DNA from: Amycolatopsis cihanbeyliensis
GTDB lineage: Bacteria; Actinomycetota; Actinomycetes; Mycobacteriales; Pseudonocardiaceae
Direction of reading: 5' to 3'
Assembly (NCBI RefSeq): GCF_006715045.1
Contig: NZ_VFML01000002.1
Coordinates: forward strand, 558,001-622,000
DNA: 64,000 nt
Below, in pieces: positions 1 through 8,276 of this stretch. A program made the translations under genes and the position numbers. The stretch's first letter is position 1; each line of letters begins with the position of its first letter. Below the pieces are notes generated by a model that had not been told where the DNA came from, did not search any database, and saw nothing but the letters and a program-made list of their open reading frames with translations.

Positions 1-1200
1 GAGATGCCCTTCGGGGGCACGTTCTCGGCGGACACCTTCGAGACCGGAACCAGGGCGGCCGCCTGGGGCGGCACCACCACGATCATCGACTTCGCCGTGC
101 AGAAGAAAGGCACCTCCCTACTGTCCACTCTGGACACATGGCACGCGAAGGCGGACGGCGACTGCGCCGTGGACTACGGCTTCCACATGATCATCTCCGA
201 TGTCAACGACACCACCCTGAAGGAGATGGAGTCCTGCATCGGCGGTGGGGTGACCAGCTTCAAGATGTTCATGGCCTACCCTGGCGTCTTCTACTCCACC
301 GACGGCGAGATCCTGCGCGCCATGCACAAGGCGACCGAGACCGGGTCGACGATCATGATGCACGCGGAGAACGGGATCGCCATCGACGAGCTGGTGGCCA
401 AGGCGCTGGCCGACGGCAGGACCGACCCGGTGCAGCACGGCCTGACCAGGCCACCCGAGCTGGAGGGCGAGGCGACCTCGCGGGCGATCACCCTGGCGCA
501 GGTCACCGGCGCGCCGCTGTACATCGTGCATCTGTCCGCCGCGCAGGCACTGGCCGCGGTGGCACAGGCACGGGACGGCGGGCAGAACGTGTTCGCCGAG
601 ACCTGCCCGCAGTACCTCTACCTTTCGATCGAGGACCTGGCGAAACCGGGATTCGAGGGTGCCAAGTATGTGGCCTCTCCCCCGTTGCGGGAACAGCACC
701 ATCAGGCCGACCTGTGGCGCGGCCTGCGCACCAACGACCTGTCCGTGGTGTCCACCGACCACTGCCCGTTCTGCTTCAAGGACCAGAAGGAGCTCGGCAG
801 GGGCGACTTCGCCAAGATCCCGAACGGGATGCCAGGGGTCGAGCACCGGATGGACCTGCTGCATCAGGGCGTGGTCGCCGGGGAGATCTCGCTCGCGCGC
901 TGGGTGGAGATCAGCTCGACCACCCCGGCGCGGATGTTCGGTCTGTACCCGCGCAAGGGTGTGCTGGCGCCCGGCTCGGACGCCGACATCGTGGTCTACG
1001 ACCCGGCCGGGCGGCAGACGATCTCCGCACAGACCCATCACATGAACGTGGACTACTCCGCCTACGAGGGTTTCCAGCTCACCGGGAAGGTGGACACCGT
1101 GCTGTCCAGGGGCCGCATCGTCGTGGCCGGCGGCGAGTACCACGGCTCGGCCGGGCACGGCCGGTTCCTTTCCCGCGATCTCTGCCAGTATCTGAACTAG
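1..1200 (+). CDS. hydA: Dihydropyrimidinase / D-hydantoinase, 5' end cut by window edge
   Basis: Cyclic amidohydrolase that opens dihydrouracil/dihydrothymine or hydantoin rings in reductive pyrimidine catabolism. The reading frame is open from base 1, and the first visible residues (MPFGGTFSADTFETG) are the stretch that normally follows the N-terminal HxH metal ligands, so roughly 60 residues lie outside the window; the ATG at base 4 is not the true start. Visible family landmarks are the carbamylated-lysine region TSFKMFMAYPG, the metal-ligand histidines in MMHAEN and IVHLSAAQA, and the metal-ligand aspartate in STDHCPF. The stop is 10 nt before the next gene, so the two are probably cotranscribed. 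The substrate (pyrimidine or hydantoin) cannot be decided from sequence alone. Confidence 0.93.
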   Translation, partial: EMPFGGTFSADTFETGTRAAAWGGTTTIIDFAVQKKGTSLLSTLDTWHAKADGDCAVDYGFHMIISDVNDTTLKEMESCIGGGVTSFKMFMAYPGVFYSTDGEILRAMHKATETGSTIMMHAENGIAIDELVAKALADGRTDPVQHGLTRPPELEGEATSRAITLAQVTGAPLYIVHLSAAQALAAVAQARDGGQNVFAETCPQYLYLSIEDLAKPGFEGAKYVASPPLREQHHQADLWRGLRTNDLSVVSTDHCPFCFKDQKELGRGDFAKIPNGMPGVEHRMDLLHQGVVAGEISLARWVEISSTTPARMFGLYPRKGVLAPGSDADIVVYDPAGRQTISAQTHHMNVDYSAYEGFQLTGKVDTVLSRGRIVVAGGEYHGSAGHGRFLSRDLCQYLN

Positions 1201-1210
1201 GGGGCCGACC

Positions 1211-2209
1211 ATGGATTTCGGCGTGGTACTGCAGACCGACCCACCCGCCGACGAGGTCGTCCGGCTGATGGCGGCCGCGGAGCGCGAGGGGTTCGGGTAC
1301 GGGTGGACCTTCGACTCCTGCGTGCTGTGGCAGGAACCGTTCGTCATCTACTCGCGGATACTGGCGGCCACCTCCACGATGGTGGTCGGGCCGATGGTCA
1401 CCAGCCCGGGACCCCGGGACTGGTCGGTGACCGCCTCGCTGTTCGCCACGTTGAACGATATGTTCGGCAACCGCACGATCTGCGGCATCGGGCGCGGGGA
1501 CTCCGCGCACCGGGTGGTCGGCAAGCCGCCGTCCACACTGGCCACCCTGCGCGAGTCGATGCACGTCATCAAGGAACTCGCCGAGGGGCGCGAGGCGATC
1601 CTCGGCGACACGCCCGTGCGCATCCCGTGGATACGGGACGGCAGGCTGGAGATGTGGATGGCGGGCTACGGCCCGAAGGCGCTGAAGCTCGTCGGCGAGC
1701 AGGCCGACGGGTTCATCCTGCAGACCGCCGACCCGGCGATCGCGCGCTGGACGATCGGCTCGGTGCGTACGGCCGCGCGGGAGGCCGGGCGCGACCCCGC
1801 CGGCATCACGATCTGCGTGGCCGCGCCGGCCTATGTCGGCACCGACCTGCCCCACCAACGCGAGCAACTGCGTTGGTTCGGCGGGATGGTCGGCAACCAT
1901 GTGGCCGACCTGGTGGCGCGATACGGGGATGCCGGGACCGTGCCGCGCGAACTGACCGACTACATCGCGGGCAGGCAAGGCTACGACTACGCCCATCACG
2001 GGCGGTCCGGAAACCCCTCGACCGACTTCGTACCGGACGAGATCGTCGACCGGTTCTGCCTGCTCGGCCCGGCCGCCGCGCACCGGGAGCGGCTGGCCGA
2101 GCTGGCGGACCTCGGCGTGCACCAGTTCGCCGTGTACCTGATGCACGACCAGCGGGAGGAAACCCTCCGCGCCTACGGTAAGGAGGTCATCGCCGAACTC
2201 GCCCACTGA
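1211..2209 (+). CDS. LLM-class F420-dependent-type oxidoreductase (TIGR03842-like)
   Basis: Luciferase-like monooxygenase fold enzyme of 332 residues. The N-terminus (MDFGVVLQTDPPADEVVRLM), the early WTFDS motif and the GPMVTSPGPRDW region resemble the TIGR03842 group of predicted F420-dependent oxidoreductases, which I know as frequent neighbours of hydantoinase genes. A GGGGG run overlapping the hydantoinase stop gives a Shine-Dalgarno site for the ATG. Because it is 10 nt downstream of the dihydropyrimidinase gene, it is probably a redox step or accessory enzyme in the same catabolic pathway; the substrate is unknown. Cofactor assignment (F420 rather than FMN) comes from family knowledge, not from a visible residue. 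Confidence 0.85.
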   Translation: MDFGVVLQTDPPADEVVRLMAAAEREGFGYGWTFDSCVLWQEPFVIYSRILAATSTMVVGPMVTSPGPRDWSVTASLFATLNDMFGNRTICGIGRGDSAHRVVGKPPSTLATLRESMHVIKELAEGREAILGDTPVRIPWIRDGRLEMWMAGYGPKALKLVGEQADGFILQTADPAIARWTIGSVRTAAREAGRDPAGITICVAAPAYVGTDLPHQREQLRWFGGMVGNHVADLVARYGDAGTVPRELTDYIAGRQGYDYAHHGRSGNPSTDFVPDEIVDRFCLLGPAAAHRERLAELADLGVHQFAVYLMHDQREETLRAYGKEVIAELAH

Positions 2210-2240
2210 GCCGGGCCCGGGGGCGGTAGGGTCGACCGCC

Positions 2241-3053
2241 GTGGCAACGGACAAGCAACCCGATCTCGACCGTCCCAGCCCCGGCCGGGTGTACGACTTC
2301 CTCCTCGGTGGCACCAACAACTACGCCGTGGACAGGGAGTTCGCCAAGGCACAGCTCGAGGTGGCGCCCGGGATGCGGGACTTCGCCCGCGCCAACCGGG
2401 CCTTCCTCGGCCGTGCCGTGCGATACGCCATGGGAGCGGGCGTCCGCCAGTTCGTGGACCTCGGCTCCGGGTTGCCCACCCAGGGCAACGTGCACGAGGT
2501 CGCCGACGAGGTGGCGCCGGGCGAGGCTCGTGTCGTTTACGTGGACAACGAGCCCATCGCTCACGCGCACGCCCGGATCCTGCTGGAGGACACCGCCGAT
2601 CCGGCCCGGCACCGGGCGCTGCACGGCGACTTCTTCGACCGGGACCGGCTGTGGCGGCAGGTGCTGGACCAGGGCGTGCTCGACCCGGACCTGCCGGTGT
2701 GCCTGCTGGCGGTGGCGCTGCTGCACTTCATGCCGCCGGAGCGGGAGCCGGAGCACGCGCTCGCGTTCTACCGCGACCAGCTCGCCCCGGGCAGCCTGCT
2801 GGTGCTCTCGCACGGCAGCGTGGCCGAGGCGGACCGGCAACGGCAGGCCGAGGCCAGGAAACTCGGCGACAACTACGCCCAGCGGACCCGCAACCCGCTG
2901 CATATCCGGGACCGTGCCGAGGTCACCGCGCTCTTCGGGGACTTCGAGCTCATCGAACCCGGGGTGGTCTGGCTGTCCGAGTGGCGGCCCGAGGACATCG
3001 AGCGGGACGCCACCCACTCCGGCGCGCTGGCCGGGGTGGCGCGCAGGCCGTGA
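2241..3053 (+). CDS. SAM-dependent methyltransferase, DUF574 (PF04672) family
   Basis: 270-residue actinobacterial methyltransferase of the DUF574 type. The N-terminal RPSPGRVYDFLLGGTNNYAVD signature and the FVDLGSGLPTQGNVHEVA motif (SAM-binding loop, about residues 73-90) are diagnostic; YVDNEP follows as the acidic post-motif that binds the ribose. The start is a GTG 31 nt after the preceding stop, with a GGGGGCGG run upstream. Members of this family are very numerous in actinomycetes and mostly of unknown substrate. It may be transcribed with the two genes upstream, but nothing links its function to pyrimidine catabolism. Confidence 0.9.
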   Translation: MATDKQPDLDRPSPGRVYDFLLGGTNNYAVDREFAKAQLEVAPGMRDFARANRAFLGRAVRYAMGAGVRQFVDLGSGLPTQGNVHEVADEVAPGEARVVYVDNEPIAHAHARILLEDTADPARHRALHGDFFDRDRLWRQVLDQGVLDPDLPVCLLAVALLHFMPPEREPEHALAFYRDQLAPGSLLVLSHGSVAEADRQRQAEARKLGDNYAQRTRNPLHIRDRAEVTALFGDFELIEPGVVWLSEWRPEDIERDATHSGALAGVARRP

Positions 3054-3164
3054 GCGGCCCGGAAACCGCTGCCGATCGCCGCAACACGCTAGACCATCCG
3101 CCCCAATCCGGTCGATTCCAACCAGCCAAGATGCTGACATTCGGAGTATTTCCCGGAATTCGAC

Positions 3165-3194
3165 TTGCCAGACTCGCAAGATCAACAGTAGAGT
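3165..3194 (+). promoter_or_regulatory. Candidate sigma-70-type promoter of the small secreted protein gene
   Basis: TTGCCA at 3165-3170 and TAGAGT at 3189-3194 are separated by 18 nt, a good housekeeping-type promoter, about 75 nt before the ATG at 3276. The surrounding stretch is noticeably AT-richer than its neighbours. Confidence 0.5.
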
Positions 3195-3275
3195 ATTGCC
3201 ATCTCCGGCGTGAACGCTGGGATAACTGGGGTTGAATATTCGGTTCTTCACGAACCACGAACTGGGGAGTTCCTG

Positions 3276-3737
3276 ATGAGGAAAAAGATTCTGCTGGCGG
3301 CTGTCGCTGCGCTGGGAATGGCGCTCAGCACCGGCGCGACCGTGGCACAGGCGGACACGCAGGAAATCTCGTCGATGGACAACGCGCCGTCGGTGAACGT
3401 GTCGGTCCTTTCGGCCAACGGCCAGGCCGGCGTGCAGGCCGAGTGCTATTTCCCGGTCGTGTCGCCGGACGGCGGGGCGCTGGTGTGCTTCCAGCCCTAC
3501 GGCGAGCACCTGTACATCTGCGACGCCAAGGCCGACGGGCACCACCCGGTCGCCCGCTACTACCGCAGCGACAAGTCCGGCAGGAAGGTCAAGCACTCGA
3601 CCTATCCGAATCCGCAGTGCCTCGACCACAACCTGTCCATTCCGGAATCAGGATGGATCAACTACCAGGCCTGCAACTACGAGAAGAGCACCCTGCTGAG
3701 CTGCAGTGGCTACAGCGGCCGCATCTCCGCAAAGTAG
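3276..3737 (+). CDS. Small secreted cysteine-rich protein, unknown function
   Basis: 153-residue exported protein. The start is the ATG at 3276, chosen because GGGGAG lies 6 nt upstream and a classical signal peptide follows at once (MRKKILLAAVAALGMALSTGATVAQA, cleavage near residue 26, quoted here in outline only). The same frame is open to a GTG at 3210, but that would bury the signal peptide. The mature part has six cysteines (AECYF, LVCFQ, YICDA, PQCLD, QACNY, LSCSG), an even number compatible with three disulfides, and many Tyr, Ser and His residues. It stands alone between a methyltransferase and a convergent reductase gene. I do not recognise the family; a small extracellular binding or inhibitor protein would fit, but that is a guess. 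Confidence 0.75.
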   Translation: MRKKILLAAVAALGMALSTGATVAQADTQEISSMDNAPSVNVSVLSANGQAGVQAECYFPVVSPDGGALVCFQPYGEHLYICDAKADGHHPVARYYRSDKSGRKVKHSTYPNPQCLDHNLSIPESGWINYQACNYEKSTLLSCSGYSGRISAK

Positions 3738-3744
3738 CTATTAG

Positions 3745-3812
3745 CGAAACGTAGAACGGCCGAAACGTAGAACGGCTGAGCCTTCCACCCGGAACGTTCA
3801 GCCGTTCTACGT
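3745..3812. terminator. Bidirectional terminator with a tandemly duplicated left arm
   Basis: ACGTAGAACGGCTGA (3765-3779) and its perfect complement (3798-3812) form a 15-bp stem around an 18-nt loop between two convergent genes. The left arm lies in a 16-bp perfect tandem duplication (3745-3760 and 3761-3776, CGAAACGTAGAACGGC), so two alternative left arms exist. The right arm includes the stop codon of the minus-strand reductase gene. Confidence 0.75.
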
Positions 3813-4613
3813 CTTGTTGTCGGCCGCCTTTTCCTCGCGCCATTGCTCGTCGTTCTTCCCGCGGCGCCAGTAGCCGGAAATCGACAGCAAGTCCCGGCGT
3901 ACACCACGCTCGTTCAGCAGGTGCCTGCGCAACTCGCGCACGAAACCCGCCTCGCCGTGTACGAACGCCTGCACGGTTCCGTTCGGGAACTCGAGGTCGC
4001 GCACCGCGGCCACGATGTCCTCATCCGCGCAGCGGTGCAGCCAGTGCACCTGCGCCTCGCCCTTGGTCGCCAGCGCCTGCTCCTCGGCGGCGTCGGCCAC
4101 CTGCACGAACACCCGTACCGGGGCGCCGGCCGGGATGGCCTCAAGCGAGGCGGCGATGGCGGGCAGCGCGGACTCGTCCCCGACCAGCAGGTGCCAGTCG
4201 GCCTCCGCGGAGGGTGCGTAGGCCCCGCCCGGCCCGAGCAGCAGCATCTCGTCCCCCGGCCGCACCCGCGCGACCCACGGCCCGGCCAACCCCTCGTCGC
4301 CGTGGTACACGAAGTCGATGGCCAGCTCACCCGCGACGCGATCGAGGTAGCGTACGGTGTATGTGCGAGCCCGCGGCCAGTGCTCGCGCGGTAGCTCCGC
4401 ACGAATCACGTCCATGTCGAACGGATCGGGGTAGGTCACGCCCGGCACCGGGAAGAGCAGCTTCACATAGCAGTCGGTGAACTCGTTGCCGGGGAAGGCC
4501 GCGAGCCCTTCCCCACCGGCCACCACCCGGATCATGTGCGGCGTAACCCGTTCGGTACGCAACACCCGAAGCCGGGTCAGCGGCCGGCTCTTGCGTGCCG
4601 GTCGATCCGCCAT
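3807..4613 (-). CDS. Siderophore-interacting protein (NADPH-dependent ferric-siderophore reductase type)
   Basis: 268-residue flavoprotein of the SIP/ViuB family, which reduces ferric siderophores in the cytosol to release iron. The ferredoxin-reductase-like FAD domain carries the RxYTVR motif (about residues 98-103), followed by the NAD(P)-binding half (LLVGDESALPA). The C-terminus SISGYWRRGKNDEQWREEK is typical of the family. The ATG start has GGAGGAG 6 nt upstream. An IdeR/DtxR-like iron box lies directly upstream, so repression by iron is expected. No siderophore synthetase or transporter gene adjoins it in the window. Confidence 0.93.
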   Translation of the reverse strand: MADRPARKSRPLTRLRVLRTERVTPHMIRVVAGGEGLAAFPGNEFTDCYVKLLFPVPGVTYPDPFDMDVIRAELPREHWPRARTYTVRYLDRVAGELAIDFVYHGDEGLAGPWVARVRPGDEMLLLGPGGAYAPSAEADWHLLVGDESALPAIAASLEAIPAGAPVRVFVQVADAAEEQALATKGEAQVHWLHRCADEDIVAAVRDLEFPNGTVQAFVHGEAGFVRELRRHLLNERGVRRDLLSISGYWRRGKNDEQWREEKAADNKT

Positions 4614-4647
4614 TCGTCACTCCTCCACTACCGTCAAGCTCCAGAGC

Positions 4648-4678
4648 TAAGGCTAGCCTAATCGCAACTGTAACCTAA
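4648..4678 (-). promoter_or_regulatory. Iron box (IdeR/DtxR-type operator)
   Basis: On the minus strand, TTAGGTTA (4678-4671) is followed after nine bases by TTAGGCTAGCCTTA (4661-4648). The second element matches 12 of 14 positions of the 3' part of the textbook DtxR/IdeR consensus (TTAGGTTAGGCTAACCTAA); the first is an additional half site. The pair lies 35-65 nt upstream of the siderophore-interacting protein start. The assignment is by pattern and by the regulated gene. Confidence 0.75.
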
Positions 4679-4840
4679 GCACCCGCATCCGGCATCCGTG
4701 GTGAAATGCTCACTCACTCGCGGTGACCAGCAAGACCGGGTTGGCCCGGGTGGCCGGCCACGGCACGGCGAACACCGCAACATCCCCGCTCACCCCTCCA
4801 GCCGGGCGAGGCGGTCGGCGACCCGGCGGGCCGAGGCACC

Positions 4841-4910
4841 GGGCGAGTTTGCCGCCCACGCGCACGAGTTTGCTCCCCACGCGCACGAGTTTGCTGTTGT
4901 CGTACGGTCA
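4841..4910 (+). repeat. 21-bp-period repeat array, copy 1, ending in a GTTGTC-type palindrome
   Basis: CGAGTTTGC begins at 4844, 4865 and 4886, an exact 21-nt period, with CCCACGCGCA linking units 1-2 and 2-3. The array ends with GTTGTCGTACGGTCA (4896-4910), a near copy of the terminal palindrome of the second array at 8868. The short ORFs that can be read through it are not convincing genes. Downstream, TTGTCA (4926-4931) and GATTGT (4949-4954), 17 nt apart, are a weak promoter candidate for the MMPL operon. Confidence 0.8.
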
Positions 4911-5034
4911 AGAGTCGGCACGGCGTTGTCAACCACAGGAGTACGCCGGATTGTCCGCGCTGGGCAGACGTGCCGAGGCCGTGAAACGGCGACCGTGAGG
5001 GCCGGACCGGACACACACGGAAAGGCTCATCCGG

Positions 5035-7089
5035 ATGGTGCAGAGAATCGTGCTCGGGTTGTGGGTGCTCGCACTCGCGCTCGCGGTGCCGATCGGGTTC
5101 AACATCGGCGCGGTGCAGAGCGACAAACCGACGGACCGGTTACCCGCGGACGCGGAGTCCACGCGGGTGGCCGAGCTGGCCGCGACGGTGCCCGGCGGGG
5201 AGGGCGATCAGGCTTTCGTCGTCTACCACCGCGCGGACGGGATCACCGAGCGGGACCGGGAGCTGGCCGCCCGGCAGCAGGGCACGCTGTCCGGCCAGTA
5301 CGACAGCGGCACACCACTGGTGGCCTCCGCCGACGGTACGACGCTGATGTACGGCGTCAGCAACCGGAACCCGGATGAGGACGAGCAGGTCACCGGCGAG
5401 TTCGTGGACGCGCTGCGGCAGGCGGTGGCGGGGGCACCGGAGGGCCTGACCGTCGAGGTCACCGGGCCGGCCGCGATCGGCGCCGACGTGGACGCGGTCT
5501 TCGAGGGGATCGACGAGACCCTGATGCTGGTGACCACCGTCGTAGTGGCATTGCTGCTCATCGTCACCTACCGCAGCCCGTTCCTCTGGCTGCTACCGCT
5601 GCTGGCGGTAGGCGCCTCGGCACTGCTGTCCATGGCGGCGGTGTACGGATTGGCCAGCGTCACCGGCATGACGATCTCCACCCAAAGCTTCTCGATCATG
5701 ATCGTGCTGGTCTTCGGCGCGGGCACCGACTACGCCATGCTGCTGGTCGCGCGCTACCGGGAGCAGCTACCCCGGCACGCCGAGGCCACCGCCGCGATGC
5801 GCGCGGCACTGCGCGGAGTCGGGCCTGCGATCCTCGCGGCCGGCGGCACCGTCGTCCTCGGCCTGCTGTGCATGCTCGCGGCAAGGATGAACGACATCTC
5901 CGGACTCGGCCTGGTCGGCGCGATCGGCATCGTCTGCACCCTGGTCGCCATGCTCACCCTGCTGCCGGCCCTGCTGCTGGTCGCGGGGCGGAAGGTCTTC
6001 TGGCCGCGGGTGCCCCGGTTCGGCGCCGTCCCGGCGGCGGGCGGCCGAATCTGGGGCCGGGCGGGCAGGGTGCTGCTGGCCCGCCCCGCGCGCTCGGCGG
6101 CCGGCAGTGCGATCGCGCTCGGCGCGCTGGCACTCGGCGTGCTCACCATGGGCGGTGAGCTCGGGGAGACTGATCAGTTCACCACCACGCCCGAATCGGT
6201 ACGCGGTTACGCCACCCTCGGTTCCGCCTACCCCGAGCAGGGCGGCCGGTCGCTCACCGTGGCCGCCCCCGCGGAGCAGGCCGACCGGGTGGCCGCGGTG
6301 GCCGGGTCCGTGCCGGGGGTATCGGCCGTGCGGCCGGACCGCTCCGGCCCGGAGTGGACACTGCTCGAGGTGCGGCCCACCGCCGCACCGGACAGCCCCG
6401 CCGAGGAGGACACCGTCCGTGACCTGCGCGCGGCACTGGGCGCCGACGGCCTCGACGGGCTCGTCGGCGGGCCGGGTGCGGAACGGATCGACACCACGGA
6501 TGCGTCCGCACGGGACAACTGGGTGGTCCTGCCGCTGGCCCTGATCGTCGTGCTGCTCGTGCTCGTGGGGTTGCTGCGTGCGGTGCTGGCGCCGCTGATG
6601 ATCGTCGGCACCGTGCTGCTGTGCTTCGCGTCCGCGCTCGGTCTCGGCGCGCTCGCCTTCGACCTCGTGTTCGGCTTCGCCGGAACCGCGGCCAACCTGC
6701 CCGCGCTCGGTTTCGTGTTCGGGATCGCGCTCGGCATCGACTACTCGATCTTCCTGGTGTCCAGGGTCCGGGGTGACCTGCCACGGCTGGGCACCGCGGC
6801 GGCCGCGCACCGGGCTGTGGTCGTCACCGGCCCGGTCATCGCCTCCGCGGGGGTCGTGCTCGCGGCCACCTTCGCGGTGCTGATGACCATGCCCTTCGTG
6901 TCGATCTTCGAGATCGGGTTCGTGGTGGCGGTCGGGGTGCTGTTGCAGACCCTGGTGGTGCAACCGTCCCTGGTGGCACCGCTGCTGGTGCTCGGTCGTC
7001 GCTGGATGTGGTGGCCGGGCGGCCGGGAACCCGCCGAACCATTACCCGAGGCCCGCCAACCGGAGCAGCCGGAGAGGATAGCCCCGTGA
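5035..7089 (+). CDS. MMPL/RND-family transporter
   Basis: 684-residue membrane protein with the two-fold MMPL layout: TM1 at residues 3-25, an extracytoplasmic loop, TM segments at about 165-325 (including the FGAGTDYAMLLVARYRE motif), a second loop, and a second bundle at about 495-660 with the matching FGIALGIDYSIFLVSR motif. These paired GxxxDY motifs carry the aspartates thought to relay protons. Family members export lipids, fatty acids or antibiotics. The ATG has CGGAAAGG upstream. Its stop overlaps the histidine kinase start (GTGA), so exporter and two-component system form one operon, which suggests that the sensor responds to the exported substance or to envelope stress. Confidence 0.93.
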   Translation: MVQRIVLGLWVLALALAVPIGFNIGAVQSDKPTDRLPADAESTRVAELAATVPGGEGDQAFVVYHRADGITERDRELAARQQGTLSGQYDSGTPLVASADGTTLMYGVSNRNPDEDEQVTGEFVDALRQAVAGAPEGLTVEVTGPAAIGADVDAVFEGIDETLMLVTTVVVALLLIVTYRSPFLWLLPLLAVGASALLSMAAVYGLASVTGMTISTQSFSIMIVLVFGAGTDYAMLLVARYREQLPRHAEATAAMRAALRGVGPAILAAGGTVVLGLLCMLAARMNDISGLGLVGAIGIVCTLVAMLTLLPALLLVAGRKVFWPRVPRFGAVPAAGGRIWGRAGRVLLARPARSAAGSAIALGALALGVLTMGGELGETDQFTTTPESVRGYATLGSAYPEQGGRSLTVAAPAEQADRVAAVAGSVPGVSAVRPDRSGPEWTLLEVRPTAAPDSPAEEDTVRDLRAALGADGLDGLVGGPGAERIDTTDASARDNWVVLPLALIVVLLVLVGLLRAVLAPLMIVGTVLLCFASALGLGALAFDLVFGFAGTAANLPALGFVFGIALGIDYSIFLVSRVRGDLPRLGTAAAAHRAVVVTGPVIASAGVVLAATFAVLMTMPFVSIFEIGFVVAVGVLLQTLVVQPSLVAPLLVLGRRWMWWPGGREPAEPLPEARQPEQPERIAP

Positions 7090-8276
7090 CGAGGTCCGCC
7101 ACCGGTCGGCACCGGCTCGGCATCACCCGCGCCGACCTGGTGCTGACCGGCGCCCTGCTGGCGCTCACGCTGCTGACCGGCGCGCTCACCCCGTTCGACT
7201 GGTTCGGGTCCCGGCCGCTGGACCCGCTGGGCGTCGGCCTGCTCGTACTCATCGTGCTACCGGTGCTGGTGCGCCGCAGCTTCCCGCTGACCGCCCTGGG
7301 CGCGAGCATGGTGGCGCATGCCGGGTACCACCCGCTGGACTACCCGCACGAGGTCACCCTGCCCAGCCTGATGGTGCTGATCTACACGGTCTCGGTGACC
7401 GGCTCCCGGCACCGGCTGTGGCTCGCGCCGGTCCTGACGGTGCTGCTGGTCACCATCGCGGTGTTCCAGGACGACCCGCCCGGCATCTACGTGACCGTCC
7501 CGCTCGGCTGGTTGCTGCTCGCCGCCGTGCTCGGCGAGGCCATCCGGCTGCACCGCGCCTACCTCGGCTCGATCACCGAGCGGGCGGAACGGGCCGAGCA
7601 CACCAGGGAGGAGGAGGCCGCGCGGCGAGTGGCCGAGGAGCGCCTGCGGATCGCCCGCGACCTGCACGACGCGCTGGCGCACCGGATCGTGGTGATCAAC
7701 GCGCACGCCGGGGTGGCCGTCCACCTGCTGGCCGAGCACGAGGGTGATGCCGTGGCAGGCGAGATCGCCGAACCGCTGCGTACCGTCGCCACGGCGAGCA
7801 GCGGGGCACTCGCCGAACTGCGCACCACGCTGGACGTGTTGCGGGGCACCGACGGCACGGATGGCACCGAGCGTCAGCCGACGCCGGGCCTCGACCAGCT
7901 TCCCTCGTTGGCCGAGGCCACCGGGGCCGCCGGGGTGCCGGTGGCCAGGAGAGTGGAGGGCGAGCCCCGGCCGCTCGGGCAGGGCGTGGAGATCACCCTG
8001 TACCGGATCGCGCAGGAGGCACTCACCAATGTGGTCAAGCATTCCGGGGCCGGCGCGGCCACCCTGCTGCTGTGCTACCGCCCGGGCGAGGTGCGGCTGG
8101 AGGTACGCGACGACGGAACCGGGATGTCCGGGGAGGGCGAACGGGGCGGCTACGGCATCATCGGGATGACCGAGCGGGCGGCCGCGCTCGGCGGCACCCT
8201 CACCGCCGGTCCGACCCCCGGCGGTTTCACCGTCGAAGCCGTCCTGCCCGCGCCGAGCGCGGAGGACGACAGATGA
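7086..8276 (+). CDS. Sensor histidine kinase, NarL-type (HisKA_3)
   Basis: 396-residue membrane sensor kinase. The start is the GTG at 7086, which overlaps the MMPL stop by 4 nt and has GGAGAGG upstream; the longer open frame lacks these features. Four or five hydrophobic segments (about residues 17-36, 50-62, 92-104, 112-127, 136-152) make a short integral membrane sensor without a large extracellular loop. A coiled-coil-like stretch rich in Glu/Arg (165-185) leads to the HisKA_3 motif RIARDLHDALAHR with phospho-acceptor His194. The HATPase region ends with GYGIIGMTERAAALGG. Its partner is the overlapping response regulator gene. Confidence 0.94.
   Translation: MTRSATGRHRLGITRADLVLTGALLALTLLTGALTPFDWFGSRPLDPLGVGLLVLIVLPVLVRRSFPLTALGASMVAHAGYHPLDYPHEVTLPSLMVLIYTVSVTGSRHRLWLAPVLTVLLVTIAVFQDDPPGIYVTVPLGWLLLAAVLGEAIRLHRAYLGSITERAERAEHTREEEAARRVAEERLRIARDLHDALAHRIVVINAHAGVAVHLLAEHEGDAVAGEIAEPLRTVATASSGALAELRTTLDVLRGTDGTDGTERQPTPGLDQLPSLAEATGAAGVPVARRVEGEPRPLGQGVEITLYRIAQEALTNVVKHSGAGAATLLLCYRPGEVRLEVRDDGTGMSGEGERGGYGIIGMTERAAALGGTLTAGPTPGGFTVEAVLPAPSAEDDR

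Noticed and set aside
4698..5378. Plus-strand frame upstream of and into the MMPL gene
   Set aside because: It runs through the 21-bp repeat array, lacks a ribosome site and has no protein-like pattern; the MMPL frame is clearly the real one.
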